The translations under genes and the position numbers were made by a program. From positions 1-48,088 of the forward strand of contig NZ_AUHI01000019.1 in NCBI RefSeq assembly GCF_000423105.1: a stretch of DNA of 48,088 nt, given 5' to 3'. Shown here in pieces: positions 7,996-16,549 of this stretch. The first letter of the stretch is position 1. Every line of letters starts with the position of its first letter. This DNA comes from Halalkalibacillus halophilus DSM 18494. Its GTDB lineage: Bacteria > Bacillota > Bacilli > Bacillales > Alkalibacillaceae. Below the pieces are notes generated by a model. The model searched no databases, had not been told where the DNA came from, and saw only the letters and a list, made by a program, of their open reading frames with translations.

Positions 7996-8793
7996 ATGTT
8001 TGATAACCACATGCACTCCAATTTTTCAGCCGATTGCGATGCTCCTATGGAAGACATGATCGAAAGCGGAATAAAACAGGGAGTAAAACAACTTACGTTT
8101 ACAGAGCACATTGATTATGACTATCCAGATCAAACCATTACATTTGACGTGGCACTTGACGCCTACGCTGAAAAAATCGCAGCCATGCAGCAAAAATATA
8201 AGCAGCAGATTGAGATTCGAAAAGGTATTGAAATCGGTGTTCAGCCACATATATTAGCTCAGTATGAAACATTATTAAATAAGGAAACGTTCGACTTCAT
8301 TATTTGTTCCATGCACACAACGAATAAATTAGACTTGCATTCTGGCAACCTATTTAATGGTCGATCCCTAAACGAAGCCTATGAATTGTATTATCAAGAA
8401 CTATTAGATTGTGTACAGCGATTCGAACAATTTAGCATTCTAGGACATTTAGATTTAGTCACTCGTTATAAATACGAACCAGGAGTTCATCACTTTTTTG
8501 AAATCATTGATGAACTATTTCATACCATCATTCCGCGTGGACAAGGGATCGAGATCAACACTTCTGGTTATAAATACGGAATGGAACGGTTGCACCCAAC
8601 AAAAGATATCTTAGAACGCTATAAGGAACTTGGTGGCGAAATTATTACAGTCGGGTCCGATGCACACAAGCCCGAACGTGTAGGAGATCGATTAGAAGAG
8701 GCCTATCACCTATTAGATGAAGTTGGTTTTAAGTATGTCACGACCTTCAAAGATCGGAAGCCGCAGTTTCATAAGTTAAATGATCTGTTGTAA
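7996..8793 (+). CDS. hisJ: Histidinol-phosphatase, PHP family
   Basis: Removes phosphate from histidinol phosphate, the step missing from the short HisB. PHP metal motifs are seen in order: HMHSNFSADC near the N-terminus, FTEHIDYDYP, SMHTT, GHLDLVTRYK and GSDAHKPERVG near the C-terminus, matching the trinuclear metal site of HisJ/HisK enzymes. I chose ATG 7996 because AAAGG lies eight bases upstream; the TTG at 7993 is too close. Divergent from hisZ, so all pathway steps are encoded in this locus. Length 265 aa is normal. Confidence 0.94.
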   Translation: MFDNHMHSNFSADCDAPMEDMIESGIKQGVKQLTFTEHIDYDYPDQTITFDVALDAYAEKIAAMQQKYKQQIEIRKGIEIGVQPHILAQYETLLNKETFDFIICSMHTTNKLDLHSGNLFNGRSLNEAYELYYQELLDCVQRFEQFSILGHLDLVTRYKYEPGVHHFFEIIDELFHTIIPRGQGIEINTSGYKYGMERLHPTKDILERYKELGGEIITVGSDAHKPERVGDRLEEAYHLLDEVGFKYVTTFKDRKPQFHKLNDLL

Positions 8794-8845
8794 AGATCAT
8801 TTTGAAGCCATCAGCCACTTGTTGACCAGCTGGTGGCTTAAATAT

Positions 8846-8874
8846 ATCCAGAAAACTCCACCGATATCCAGAAA
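8846..8874. repeat. Two-copy TATCCAGAAAA repeat, 20-bp pitch
   Basis: The word ATCCAGAAAAC starts at 8846 and 8866, exactly 20 bp apart, between the ends of convergent hisJ and the DUF368 gene and 8 bp beyond the latter's terminator. The same word recurs at 20248 and 47594. Smallest of seven phased arrays in the window. Confidence 0.7.
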
Positions 8875-8882
8875 ACATATAA

Positions 8883-8915
8883 AAGCTCCTCCAACCCTAT
8901 TGATTGAAGGAGCTT
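8883..8915 (-). terminator. Intrinsic terminator after the DUF368 gene
   Basis: Stem AAGCTCCT / AGGAGCTT with a 17-base loop. On the minus strand it is followed by TTTT and starts eight bases after the DUF368 stop. It could also act on hisJ transcripts from the other side. Confidence 0.8.
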
Positions 8916-8922
8916 CATTCAT

Positions 8923-9753
8923 TTATTGCTTTAACTCTTTATATTCTAGTTTCCCTAATAAATAGGCTGCGAATAACCCCACACCTAGCATTAATACACT
9001 CATCAAGTTCATCATCATTTGCGCTTCAAACCCTGGGAAAATAACAAACACAGAGCCGACCACGAGTCCGATAATCAAGGCAAAGGTCTGATAGTAGTAA
9101 TTATGCAAGAAGTATCGAATGATCTTACTCATAATGATCAACCCGGTCACAATTCCCATTGCAAGTGGGATTAATCCTTCAATCACAACTTCTGAGATTA
9201 AATACAAAAACGTTGGATACATTCCTACAATTAACAACAATAATGATCCGCTTATTCCAGGCAAGATCATTGCCGTACTCGCTAACCAACCTGATAAGAA
9301 AATGATTAGATAAGTTGAAGCACTAAACGTGGTAATCGTTGGTGGTGCACTCGCTTCTTGGAAAAATGCCATAGAAGCAATTAAGATTGCTGCTAAAGCA
9401 AATAATGCATAGTGCTGTGTCCCAAATGATTGTTTATAATTTGATTTTGCGAGTAGCATTGGTAACACACCAATAATTAGACCAATAAACAAGAATAATA
9501 CCTGATTCTCATAGTTCTCTAATAACCATTTTATAATCGAACTGAAAAAGTATAATGCCGTTCCTACTCCTAATAATAAAGGAAGTAGAAATGCAATTGA
9601 CCTTAGCCAGGCTTTCGTAAAAACGCCATTAATGGCTTCGATCAATTGTTGATAAATTCCTAACACAAGTGCAATTGTACCGCCGCTCACACCGGGAACG
9701 ACATCGCTGACGCCCATAATGAACCCACGATACAAGTTACGCCATTCCATCAT
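8923..9753 (-). CDS. DUF368 membrane protein, PopT-type polyprenyl-phosphate transporter
   Basis: Integral membrane protein with about eight or nine hydrophobic segments. The N-terminal motif FIMGVSDVVPGVSGGTIALVLGIY (first half quoted as GVSDVVPGVSGGT) and the repeat-like ILPGISGSLLLLIVGMY define DUF368. Members (PopT) have been shown to return undecaprenyl phosphate across the membrane for envelope synthesis, with reported importance at alkaline pH, which would suit this host. Transport by this particular protein is inferred. Single-gene unit; ATG with GAGG about seven bases upstream; own terminator. Length 276 aa is normal. Confidence 0.9.
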   Translation of the reverse strand: MMEWRNLYRGFIMGVSDVVPGVSGGTIALVLGIYQQLIEAINGVFTKAWLRSIAFLLPLLLGVGTALYFFSSIIKWLLENYENQVLFLFIGLIIGVLPMLLAKSNYKQSFGTQHYALFALAAILIASMAFFQEASAPPTITTFSASTYLIIFLSGWLASTAMILPGISGSLLLLIVGMYPTFLYLISEVVIEGLIPLAMGIVTGLIIMSKIIRYFLHNYYYQTFALIIGLVVGSVFVIFPGFEAQMMMNLMSVLMLGVGLFAAYLLGKLEYKELKQ

Positions 9754-9843
9754 CTCGTATCCTCTTTTCTGTACAAGTACATGTTCTATTTCTATCCTAT
9801 TATACTAGACTGATTGAATATTACTATCCATTCAAAAGAATCT

Positions 9844-10608
9844 TTATAATAAAATTTGTGGGATATTTGATCTTGGATGTCGGATGATTTCTGGCGATGC
9901 GTGATAAACATCAAATAGCGTCTCCGCTGATATTACTTCTTCATTCGTACCTTCTTTTACTACTTTACCTTCATCTAATAAAATGAGTCGATCACAAAAC
10001 TGCGCAGCTAAATTCAAATCATGCAATACCATTACTACTGTTAAATTAGACATCCGTTGCCAATCCTTCACAAGTTGAAGAACATTCAACTGATAGCCAA
10101 TATCTAAAAAAGTAGTAGGTTCATCAAGTAGAAGAAGTTCAGGTTCCTGTACCATTGCTTTAGCGATGGCTACACGTTGCCGCTCTCCTCCACTTAACGT
10201 ATCAAGGAGTTGGTCTTTGAACTCGGCTAAACCTGTCAATTCAAGCACACGGTTCACATGGTCATGATCGGACTTATTTTCTCTTTGAAAAAAACCTAAA
10301 TGCGGATAGCGTCCCATTAAAACAGCATCATACACACTGATTGGGTAAGCAGCTAACCCCTCTTGCGTTAAAACTGCTACCTTTTTGGCTATTTGCTTCG
10401 TTGACCACTGCGTAAGCGACTTTCCAGAGAGCTCAATAGAACCAGAGGAAGGTTGATTGATACCCGATATCATTTTCATCAATGTAGATTTGCCTGCGCC
10501 GTTCGGTCCAATTAAACCGACACAACTTCCACGATCTACGCCAATGCTCACATCATCTACAATTTTTCTATCATCTATGATTTTACTTATATTAGATACC
10601 GTCAACAT
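9844..10608 (-). CDS. Cobalamin ABC importer, ATPase subunit (BtuD-like)
   Basis: ATPase of a BtuCD/FecCDE-type importer. Walker A GPNGAGKST (34-42), signature LSGGERQR, Walker B LLLLDEPTTFLD and switch histidine VLHDLN are intact; VLMGRYPHLGFF is typical of siderophore, heme and B12 importer ATPases. Third gene of btuF-btuC-btuD, 27 bases after btuC, with GGAGG before the ATG. By sequence alone it could serve heme or siderophore; the upstream cobalamin riboswitch makes B12 or cobinamide the best guess. Confidence 0.86.
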   Translation of the reverse strand: MLTVSNISKIIDDRKIVDDVSIGVDRGSCVGLIGPNGAGKSTLMKMISGINQPSSGSIELSGKSLTQWSTKQIAKKVAVLTQEGLAAYPISVYDAVLMGRYPHLGFFQRENKSDHDHVNRVLELTGLAEFKDQLLDTLSGGERQRVAIAKAMVQEPELLLLDEPTTFLDIGYQLNVLQLVKDWQRMSNLTVVMVLHDLNLAAQFCDRLILLDEGKVVKEGTNEEVISAETLFDVYHASPEIIRHPRSNIPQILL

Positions 10609-10635
10609 AAACGTAACCTCCCTTTAGTTATCTAC

Positions 10636-11676
10636 TTAGAAGTAAGCTCGCTTCGCTTTTCTTAATAAATACGCGAAAAACGGTGCACCTAAAAATGCCG
10701 TGATCACACCTAATGGCAGTTCCCTCGGTGCTAGTATAGTTCTAGCAACAGCATCTGCACCGACTAAAAAGATTGCTCCACCTATTAAAGATAAAGGTAA
10801 TATTAATCTATAATCTGCCCCGACAATTAAGCGGACAATATGCGGAACAACTAAACCAACAAACCCTATCGCACCAGAAACAGAAACGGCTGCTCCTGTA
10901 ATTAGTGAAGCTAATACCAATAAGTAAAAGCGGGTCTTTTGAACAGAGACACCTGAATGATGTGCCACCTCTTCCCCTAATCCAAGCATATTTAATTCAC
11001 GTGTGAAGAATAACGCAATGATGGTTCCTAGAAGAATTACAGGAAACACAAATTGATTGTAACTCCAATCTGTTAACGTTAAGCTCCCCATCATCCAAAA
11101 TACGATCGTCTGAAGCTGTTCATTAGAAAGCGCCATGACTAAGGACAAGCATGCGCCAATAAAGGATTGGACAACAACACCTGCTAAAATAATCGTTTCC
11201 ATTCGTACTTTGTTTCCTACTCGTGCTAGGAAATAAACCACCATCAAAGCAGAGAATCCAAATAAAAAGGCAACTACTGGTAAAGTAAATCTACCTAACC
11301 AAACGACTTGAAAACCAAAAGCAAAAACTAGTGCCGCTCCAAATGAGGCACCTGATGACACCCCTAAGATAAATGGATCTGCTAAAGGATTTCTTAGTAC
11401 ACCTTGATAGATTGCTCCAGCTAATGCTAAAGCAGCTCCGACTATTGCAGCTAAGATAATCCTTGGCATCCGTAAATCCCATACAATTGTTTCCGTTGAG
11501 TCTGCCCAAGTCTGCTCGATCACACCATTCATAAATGGAAGTTTAGATAAGACAACTTGCCACACAGAAAGGAAGTCCACTTGTGCCGCTCCTAATGAAA
11601 TAGACACACCGACAGAAACAAATAATAAAACAAGTAATATGGATAGAAACAACACTAATTTATGCTTTACTTGCAT
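10636..11676 (-). CDS. btuC: Cobalamin ABC importer, permease (BtuC/FecCD family)
   Basis: About ten membrane segments of the FecCD fold. Family motifs: DLRMPRIILAAIVGAALALAG (N-terminal part), NPLADPFILGVSSGASFGA, the cytoplasmic coupling stretch around GAIGFVGLVVPHIVR and the C-terminal ELPLGVITAFLGAPFF. Length 346 aa is normal. Lies 21 bases after btuF. Substrate assigned from the riboswitch context. Confidence 0.88.
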   Translation of the reverse strand: MQVKHKLVLFLSILLVLLFVSVGVSISLGAAQVDFLSVWQVVLSKLPFMNGVIEQTWADSTETIVWDLRMPRIILAAIVGAALALAGAIYQGVLRNPLADPFILGVSSGASFGAALVFAFGFQVVWLGRFTLPVVAFLFGFSALMVVYFLARVGNKVRMETIILAGVVVQSFIGACLSLVMALSNEQLQTIVFWMMGSLTLTDWSYNQFVFPVILLGTIIALFFTRELNMLGLGEEVAHHSGVSVQKTRFYLLVLASLITGAAVSVSGAIGFVGLVVPHIVRLIVGADYRLILPLSLIGGAIFLVGADAVARTILAPRELPLGVITAFLGAPFFAYLLRKAKRAYF

Positions 11677-11697
11677 TTAAAAATCCCCTAGATAAAC

Positions 11698-12729
11698 TTA
11701 TTCTGAAACGTAGTCTGGATATAGAATTTCTGCGATTGCTCTAAGACCCTCTGCTAAACGTGGACCTGAACGAGAAACGATATCCGTATGAACGTCATAT
11801 ACTTCTTCATTTTCTATAGCAGTGATTCCTTGCCATTGCTCTCTACTCAATACTTGCTCTTCAGCATCTTCTGTAGTAGCACCATACGTTGTAATGATGA
11901 CATCTGGATCTCTTTCTATAATTACCTCTTCGCTCACTTGAGGCCAACCTTGCTCGTCCCCAATAATATTCTCTCCACCAGCAAGTGTAATCAGCTGATC
12001 AAGAAATGATCCTTCTCCACCTGAATAAAGTTCTGGACCGACTTCCATCCAAACAGATTTCCGTTCATCTTCAGGAACCTCAGCTACAGCCTCTTCCACT
12101 GCTTCTACTTCTGCTTGCATATTTTCGATTACGTCATTTGCTTCTTCTACATTACCTGTTGCTTGTCCTAAGAGTTCAAGGTCTTCATATACCTCTTCTA
12201 GACTTTGTGCACCTAAAACTACCACATTAAGTCCAGCTTCTCTTAGAGCTTCTACACTTTCTCCGTTATCTAAATCAGCAATGACCACATCTGGTTCTAG
12301 TGATACAATTTGCTCTATGTTTAAATTCATATCTCCGACTTTTTCAATATCATGTACTTCTTCTGGGTAGTTTGCCCACTCGGAAACACCTACTACTTGA
12401 TCGCCTGCTCCTACTGCAAATACACCTTCTGTTGCACTCGGAATAACAGATACGATACTTTCTGGCGCTTCTTCGATTGTAACCTCTTCACCAGATTTAT
12501 CTGTGAAAGTTACTGGATAAGAATCGGCTTCTGCAGATTCACTCTCTTCGCTTTCTTCATTTTCATCCGACTCCGTATCTTCTGTATCTTCTGTTTCCTC
12601 TGTTTCTTCTACATCTTCTTGATTATCTGAGTCTTCTTGATCCCCATCTTCTTGGCAAGCTGCTAACCCGACAGCAAGCGTAAGCATCAATACTAGGAAA
12701 AATCTTTGTAACCATTGTAAATTTTTCAT
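11698..12729 (-). CDS. btuF: Cobalamin-binding lipoprotein (BtuF-like) with acidic linker
   Basis: Type III substrate-binding protein. Signal peptide with lipobox VGLAAC (Cys25 lipidated), then about 45 residues almost wholly E, D, S, T (30-70), then the folded domain from TFTDKSGEEVTI: APESIVSVIPSATEGVFAVG, the hinge helix and GGENIIGDEQGWPQVS. The acidic linker is typical of exported proteins in halophiles. First gene behind the cobalamin riboswitch; GGGAG before the ATG. Could in principle bind another corrinoid or chelate. Confidence 0.88.
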   Translation of the reverse strand: MKNLQWLQRFFLVLMLTLAVGLAACQEDGDQEDSDNQEDVEETEETEDTEDTESDENEESEESESAEADSYPVTFTDKSGEEVTIEEAPESIVSVIPSATEGVFAVGAGDQVVGVSEWANYPEEVHDIEKVGDMNLNIEQIVSLEPDVVIADLDNGESVEALREAGLNVVVLGAQSLEEVYEDLELLGQATGNVEEANDVIENMQAEVEAVEEAVAEVPEDERKSVWMEVGPELYSGGEGSFLDQLITLAGGENIIGDEQGWPQVSEEVIIERDPDVIITTYGATTEDAEEQVLSREQWQGITAIENEEVYDVHTDIVSRSGPRLAEGLRAIAEILYPDYVSE

Positions 12730-12764
12730 TCTGTTCTCCCTCTCTTGTGTAAATAGAAATTAAC

Positions 12765-12813
12765 ATCAAAAATGCCTGCATTTCCTTCAGTAAAAAGAAG
12801 GAAAGCAGGCATT
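12765..12813 (-). terminator. Riboswitch-controlled terminator upstream of btuF
   Basis: Minus strand: AATGCCTGC-TTTCCTTC, loop TTTTTACT, GAAGGAAA-TGCAGGCATT, then TTTT. A long, nearly perfect hairpin with a U-run between the aptamer and the btuF start, as expected for a transcriptional expression platform that stops synthesis when cobalamin is bound. Confidence 0.88.
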
Positions 12814-12886
12814 AAACCGCTACTATATAGCATCACGTGTGAATTTATACAGCCATTCCTTTAAACCCGAAGGAAACGAACTAAAT

Positions 12887-13040
12887 TAATGAGGCAGGTC
12901 TCCTGACTTGAGTTCTTCACTACTAATCCCTTCCCATCCTCATCAGACAGTGGTTTGATTACTAGCTCCCTCTTACAGTGGCGGGACCGCGTCGGACTTT
13001 CACCGATCTTCCCTATTAAAAAAGCAACTGATTGCTTTTA
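12887..13040 (-). ncRNA. Cobalamin riboswitch aptamer
   Basis: Minus strand carries the B12 box AAGTCAGGAGACCTGCCT (12909-12892) and, upstream, the conserved core GGTGAAAGTCCGACGCGG followed by TCCCGCCACTGTAA (around 13003-12968). Both are textbook AdoCbl riboswitch signatures in the right order and spacing. It precedes the btuF-btuC-btuD operon. Edges are approximate. Confidence 0.95.
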
Positions 13041-13072
13041 CCTCATTACTCTACATTTAAGTTGTTACTTTA

Positions 13073-13101
13073 ATGATAGTCTGAAAGTATCCTGTCGTCA
13101 A
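13073..13101 (-). promoter_or_regulatory. Sigma-A promoter of the btu operon
   Basis: Minus strand TTGACG (13101-13096), 17-base spacer, TATCAT (13078-13073), directly upstream of the riboswitch aptamer. Confidence 0.75.
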
Positions 13102-13177
13102 CTTTTACTTTTATTTCAATTAATGAAGAAGTACATGTTAAAATGAGTAATAATCTAGGTGAAAGTGGGTGCTCCTT

Positions 13178-14419
13178 ATGGTCGATATTGGAACCCTTAT
13201 TCAGTACCATAGGATCAAAAACCAAATGACACAAAAAGATCTCGCCGCAGGAGTATGTTCCATTTCCTATCTTAGTAAAGTTGAAAATGGAACAGTAGAT
13301 CCTGGGCAAGAACTATTAGAAGATTTAAGTGAACGATTACAAGTCTCTATTGATCAATTTTTAACATTTGATACAAATCAATTAATTCAAAAAATCATGC
13401 AGCTATATAAAGAAATCAATAAAAGTAACAAAAGTGATGCAGATTTACTACTAGAGGAAATTAATGAGACACGATCTCCGCTTCACAACCCAAAAGCTCA
13501 CCATTTATTTAACCTTATTTATTTATTCTACTTGTTGGAATCTAATCAACGGGAAGAAGTATATGTACTCGCAGCGAAAGTTCTTGATGCGAAGGAGTCC
13601 CTATTAGAAACCCATTCACACTTGTATCACAAAGTAATTGGTCTATATTATATTTACTCGGAACAACCTAGGCAGGCCTATCAATGTTTACTAGAAGCAT
13701 ATAGTCAGATGGAAAAAGATAACCAACCTGATGCGGACATTTATTATTTGTTAGCCAAGTCACTCTCTAATATGGACCAACCTGCGTACTCTAATCACTA
13801 CTTACAAATTGCAATTGAGCAATATATTCAAGAATTTTTCTACCAAAAGGTTACTGATTGTTATATTTTATTTGGAATAAACTACACCAAACTCAAAGTA
13901 TATAACCTTGCAGAAGATTATTTTTTACAAGTGCTCCACGCAAAGCCTATGATGGATATGAAAGATCATAGCGCCCAAATTCAATATTTAATTGGAGTAC
14001 TATACACCCAAATGGAAAAAAGAAATTATGCTGTAAAGTTTTTAAAGAACAGCTTAAAAAATGAACAAGATTCTCATCACCACTTGAAAGTTTATCGAGC
14101 ACTTACAAAAATCCACTTTCAAAAGCAGGAATTCGACATGGCTGTATGGTATTTAGACAAGGGGGAGCAAATAGCTAAACAATTAAACCACCAAACGTCG
14201 ATTTATTTATTTGAGCTTTTGCGTGTACAATTGGAGGGCAAGGCACGTTCAGAAGAGTTTATAAATAGGTTAAGCGAAACGATTCTCCCTTATTTTGAAG
14301 AAGAGAAAAATAAAGAATGTTTGCAAGAAGTATACCAATTATTAGTTTACTTATGTAAAGAAAATGGCCAAACAAATGAAGCTCTATTTTACCAAGAAAA
14401 ATTGTTAAACTTACATTAA
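13178..14419 (+). CDS. XRE-type HTH regulator with TPR-like C-terminal domain
   Basis: N-terminal Cro/C1 helix-turn-helix (residues about 3-60): IQYHRIKNQMTQKDLAAGVC followed by SISYLSKVENG, then about 350 residues of helical repeats of TPR type (LYYIYSEQPRQAYQCLLEAY, DCYILFGINYTKLKVYNLAE, VWYLDKGEQIAKQL). This is the architecture of RRNPP regulators (PlcR, NprR, Rap-like), which bind small secreted peptides. No peptide gene is seen next to it, so a ligand is unknown. ATG 13178 is preferred (GTGGG eight bases upstream) over GTG 13169. Fifteen bases before the enoyl-CoA hydratase gene, so probably cotranscribed. Confidence 0.82.
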   Translation: MVDIGTLIQYHRIKNQMTQKDLAAGVCSISYLSKVENGTVDPGQELLEDLSERLQVSIDQFLTFDTNQLIQKIMQLYKEINKSNKSDADLLLEEINETRSPLHNPKAHHLFNLIYLFYLLESNQREEVYVLAAKVLDAKESLLETHSHLYHKVIGLYYIYSEQPRQAYQCLLEAYSQMEKDNQPDADIYYLLAKSLSNMDQPAYSNHYLQIAIEQYIQEFFYQKVTDCYILFGINYTKLKVYNLAEDYFLQVLHAKPMMDMKDHSAQIQYLIGVLYTQMEKRNYAVKFLKNSLKNEQDSHHHLKVYRALTKIHFQKQEFDMAVWYLDKGEQIAKQLNHQTSIYLFELLRVQLEGKARSEEFINRLSETILPYFEEEKNKECLQEVYQLLVYLCKENGQTNEALFYQEKLLNLH

Positions 14420-14433
14420 AAGAGGTGCTCAAC

Positions 14434-15204
14434 ATGGAAACTGTACAATTAAAACTCGAAGAAAGAGTTGCTACTATTACACTAAACAGACCTGGACAAT
14501 TGAATGCGATGAATATTGAATTACTTACTTCATTAAATAACGCTTTAGAAGAAGTAGAAAAAAGTTCTGCAGACATTGTGGTAATCACTGGAGCTGGAAA
14601 AGCCTTCTCAGCAGGTGGCGATATGAAAATGATGCTGCAAGAAGCGGACGCACAGCAATTTTCTCAAGTAATGGATATGATCGAAAGTATCAGTCTTAAA
14701 TTTTATTCTTTACCTAAAATAACGATTGCCGCATTAAATGGTGCCGCGGCTGGTCTCGGGTTAAGCTTAGCCTTAGGTGCTGACTATGTTATTGCTGACC
14801 AAAACGCTAGAGCAGCAATGAATTTCATTGGAATTGGACTTGTACCTGACGGCGGTGGTCATTTTCATATGGAACAAAGACTTGGAGCTGTAAAAGCCAA
14901 ACAATTGATTTGGCAGGGAGAAATGTTGAATGCAGAACAGGCATATGAGGTAGGTTTAATAGATCAATATACTACTAACGAATTCAGTCAACTTGTGGAA
15001 GAAACAGTTGGACACATCCTAAAGGCGCCAACTAAATCAATGATCGAAACGAAGGAAATCATTCAAAAGAAACATTACAACACTTTAGCGGAAACTCTTA
15101 AATCAGAAAAGATCAGCCAACAGAAAATGCGAGAAACAAAAGATCACCAAGAAGGTGTGGATGCGTTTTTAAATAAGCGACACCCTGAGTTTAAAGGCGA
15201 ATAA
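14434..15204 (+). CDS. Enoyl-CoA hydratase/isomerase family protein
   Basis: Crotonase fold. CoA-binding and oxyanion-hole motifs: NRPGQLNAMN (about 19-28), AFSAGGDMKMM and GAAAGLGLSLALGADYVIA. The usual hydratase glutamate pair is not kept: the second acidic position is Asp in GLVPDGGGHFHM and the first is not Glu. An isomerase-like (PaaG/ECI-like) or other CoA activity is therefore as likely as hydration. ATG 14434 with AGAGG eight bases upstream. Follows the XRE-TPR gene and ends at a strong terminator. Confidence 0.85.
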   Translation: METVQLKLEERVATITLNRPGQLNAMNIELLTSLNNALEEVEKSSADIVVITGAGKAFSAGGDMKMMLQEADAQQFSQVMDMIESISLKFYSLPKITIAALNGAAAGLGLSLALGADYVIADQNARAAMNFIGIGLVPDGGGHFHMEQRLGAVKAKQLIWQGEMLNAEQAYEVGLIDQYTTNEFSQLVEETVGHILKAPTKSMIETKEIIQKKHYNTLAETLKSEKISQQKMRETKDHQEGVDAFLNKRHPEFKGE

Positions 15205-15211
15205 GGATTTG

Positions 15212-15248
15212 AAAAACCCTTAACAGTTTGAAAGCTGCTAAGGGTTTT
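15212..15248. terminator. Bidirectional terminator between convergent genes
   Basis: AAAACCCTTA-A-CAG / CTG-C-TAAGGGTTTT with an eight-base loop and A/T runs on both sides. It serves the enoyl-CoA hydratase gene (+) and the FMN reductase gene (-). Confidence 0.85.
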
Positions 15249-15298
15249 TACGTTCTTGAGCCAATGACCTATCATGCTTACAGTCATGTAACACATTT

Positions 15299-15862
15299 TT
15301 ATTTATTCAACCAATCACCTTCACGAACTGCACGGCTCATATCTAAGTATTCAAGAAAAACTCGAGACAATTCATGGATCCGTTGTTTCACGTCGTCATC
15401 AATCAATTCTTTTGTATAAGAAAAATGAGCAGTATGCGTGTATACGTAATTTGGAGTTACTAGGCAGCGCAAGTAATCTAATATTGGTTTTAATTGATAT
15501 TCCATTACCATATGGTGGTGCATACTTCCGCCGTTTGCAATAATCGCTACTGGCTTATACCGCATCGACTTCGGTTGAATTAAATCAAACATATTTTTAA
15601 GGACACCTGGAATGGAACCCTGGAATACAGGGGAAATTATGATGTACCCATCAGCTTCTTCGATTTTTTTAATTAAAGCGGTGGTGTCTTCCGTATATTC
15701 CTCTTTTGGACGTCCATCTGCGAAATTTAAATCGTAGTCCTCTAAATGAACTTGTTCAGTCGTATGATTATGGTCAAACTGACTTATATAGGTTTCTGTT
15801 ACACTAACCAACGAACGGGTTTTTGTACCAGTTACTGTGCCATTTATTATTAGTATATGCAT
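15299..15862 (-). CDS. NADPH-dependent FMN reductase family protein
   Basis: Flavodoxin-like fold. The phosphate-binding start MHILIINGTVTGTKTRSL (2-18) and the second flavin loop SPVFQGSIPGVLKNMFD with the NGGSMHHHMVMEYQLKPIL region match NADPH:FMN reductases and azoreductase-like proteins. Predicted cytoplasmic flavin or quinone reductase; substrate not decidable. AAGGAGG before the ATG. Length 187 aa fits. Downstream of the P-loop gene by 44 bases, possibly cotranscribed. Confidence 0.85.
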   Translation of the reverse strand: MHILIINGTVTGTKTRSLVSVTETYISQFDHNHTTEQVHLEDYDLNFADGRPKEEYTEDTTALIKKIEEADGYIIISPVFQGSIPGVLKNMFDLIQPKSMRYKPVAIIANGGSMHHHMVMEYQLKPILDYLRCLVTPNYVYTHTAHFSYTKELIDDDVKQRIHELSRVFLEYLDMSRAVREGDWLNK

Positions 15863-15906
15863 GCGAATCCTCCTTCAAAGAATATTTTATGATAGGAAGG
15901 TTTCAT

Positions 15907-16434
15907 TCAGCCAGTTTCTTGACTCATTTTTTCCTTTACATTTCGGATAAACTGCTCGGTTTCTTTGGGGGATTCAAGCCGGATCACTCTTTGAAGCTCA
16001 CTTTCTGCTAAAGATTGATTAATTTCACTCATCTTATTTTTAGGAAAATCCCATATATATTTAAGAAATTCCAGATCAATTTTTTCTTTACACCCAGAAC
16101 CCATATCCGGCCGAATAGTACCGTTGTACTGGATTCTTCTTTTAATAGCGCGGTACATACATAAATAGCGAGAATAATCGAGCAAAATTACTGTGTCTGC
16201 TTCTTTCAGTCTGATATCGAAAGTTGAACCGTAAAACCCATCAATAATCCATTCAGAATCTTGAACCAACCTATGATTCACCTCCCTGAACTTTTCCTTC
16301 TCCAGCGGTCGCCAGTTTGGTTGCCAATAGTACGCGTCCAGATGGTGTACCTTTTTACCTAATATTTCTCCTAATTTTATTGCAAGTGAAGATTTTCCCG
16401 CTGCACTTGATCCAATAATTAATATTCGGTCCAA
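15907..16434 (-). CDS. P-loop kinase-like 'topology modulation' (FlaR-type) protein
   Basis: Small adenylate-kinase-like P-loop protein: Walker A GSSAAGKSSLA (8-18), HHLDAYYWQPNW, WIIDGFYGSTFDIRL and VILLDYSR are characteristic of the group annotated as topology modulation protein/FlaR. The name is historical; phosphoryl-transfer to an unknown small molecule is the safer prediction. TTG start with AGAGG eight bases upstream. Length 175 aa. Confidence 0.78.
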   Translation of the reverse strand: MDRILIIGSSAAGKSSLAIKLGEILGKKVHHLDAYYWQPNWRPLEKEKFREVNHRLVQDSEWIIDGFYGSTFDIRLKEADTVILLDYSRYLCMYRAIKRRIQYNGTIRPDMGSGCKEKIDLEFLKYIWDFPKNKMSEINQSLAESELQRVIRLESPKETEQFIRNVKEKMSQETG

Positions 16435-16549
16435 CCCTCACACCTCTTCCTATGTATAGTTTTAAATACCTAACCATTTTAAACATTTACATAAAACAAA
16501 TCAACTTTTGACCTTTTTTATATGTAATTTTTAGAAATATTACAAGCAA

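Noticed and set aside
8813..8838. Terminator of hisJ at AGCCAC...GTGGCT
   Set aside because: The stem is only six base pairs with a 14-base loop and no T-run; the hairpin at 8883-8915 is a better stop for both strands.
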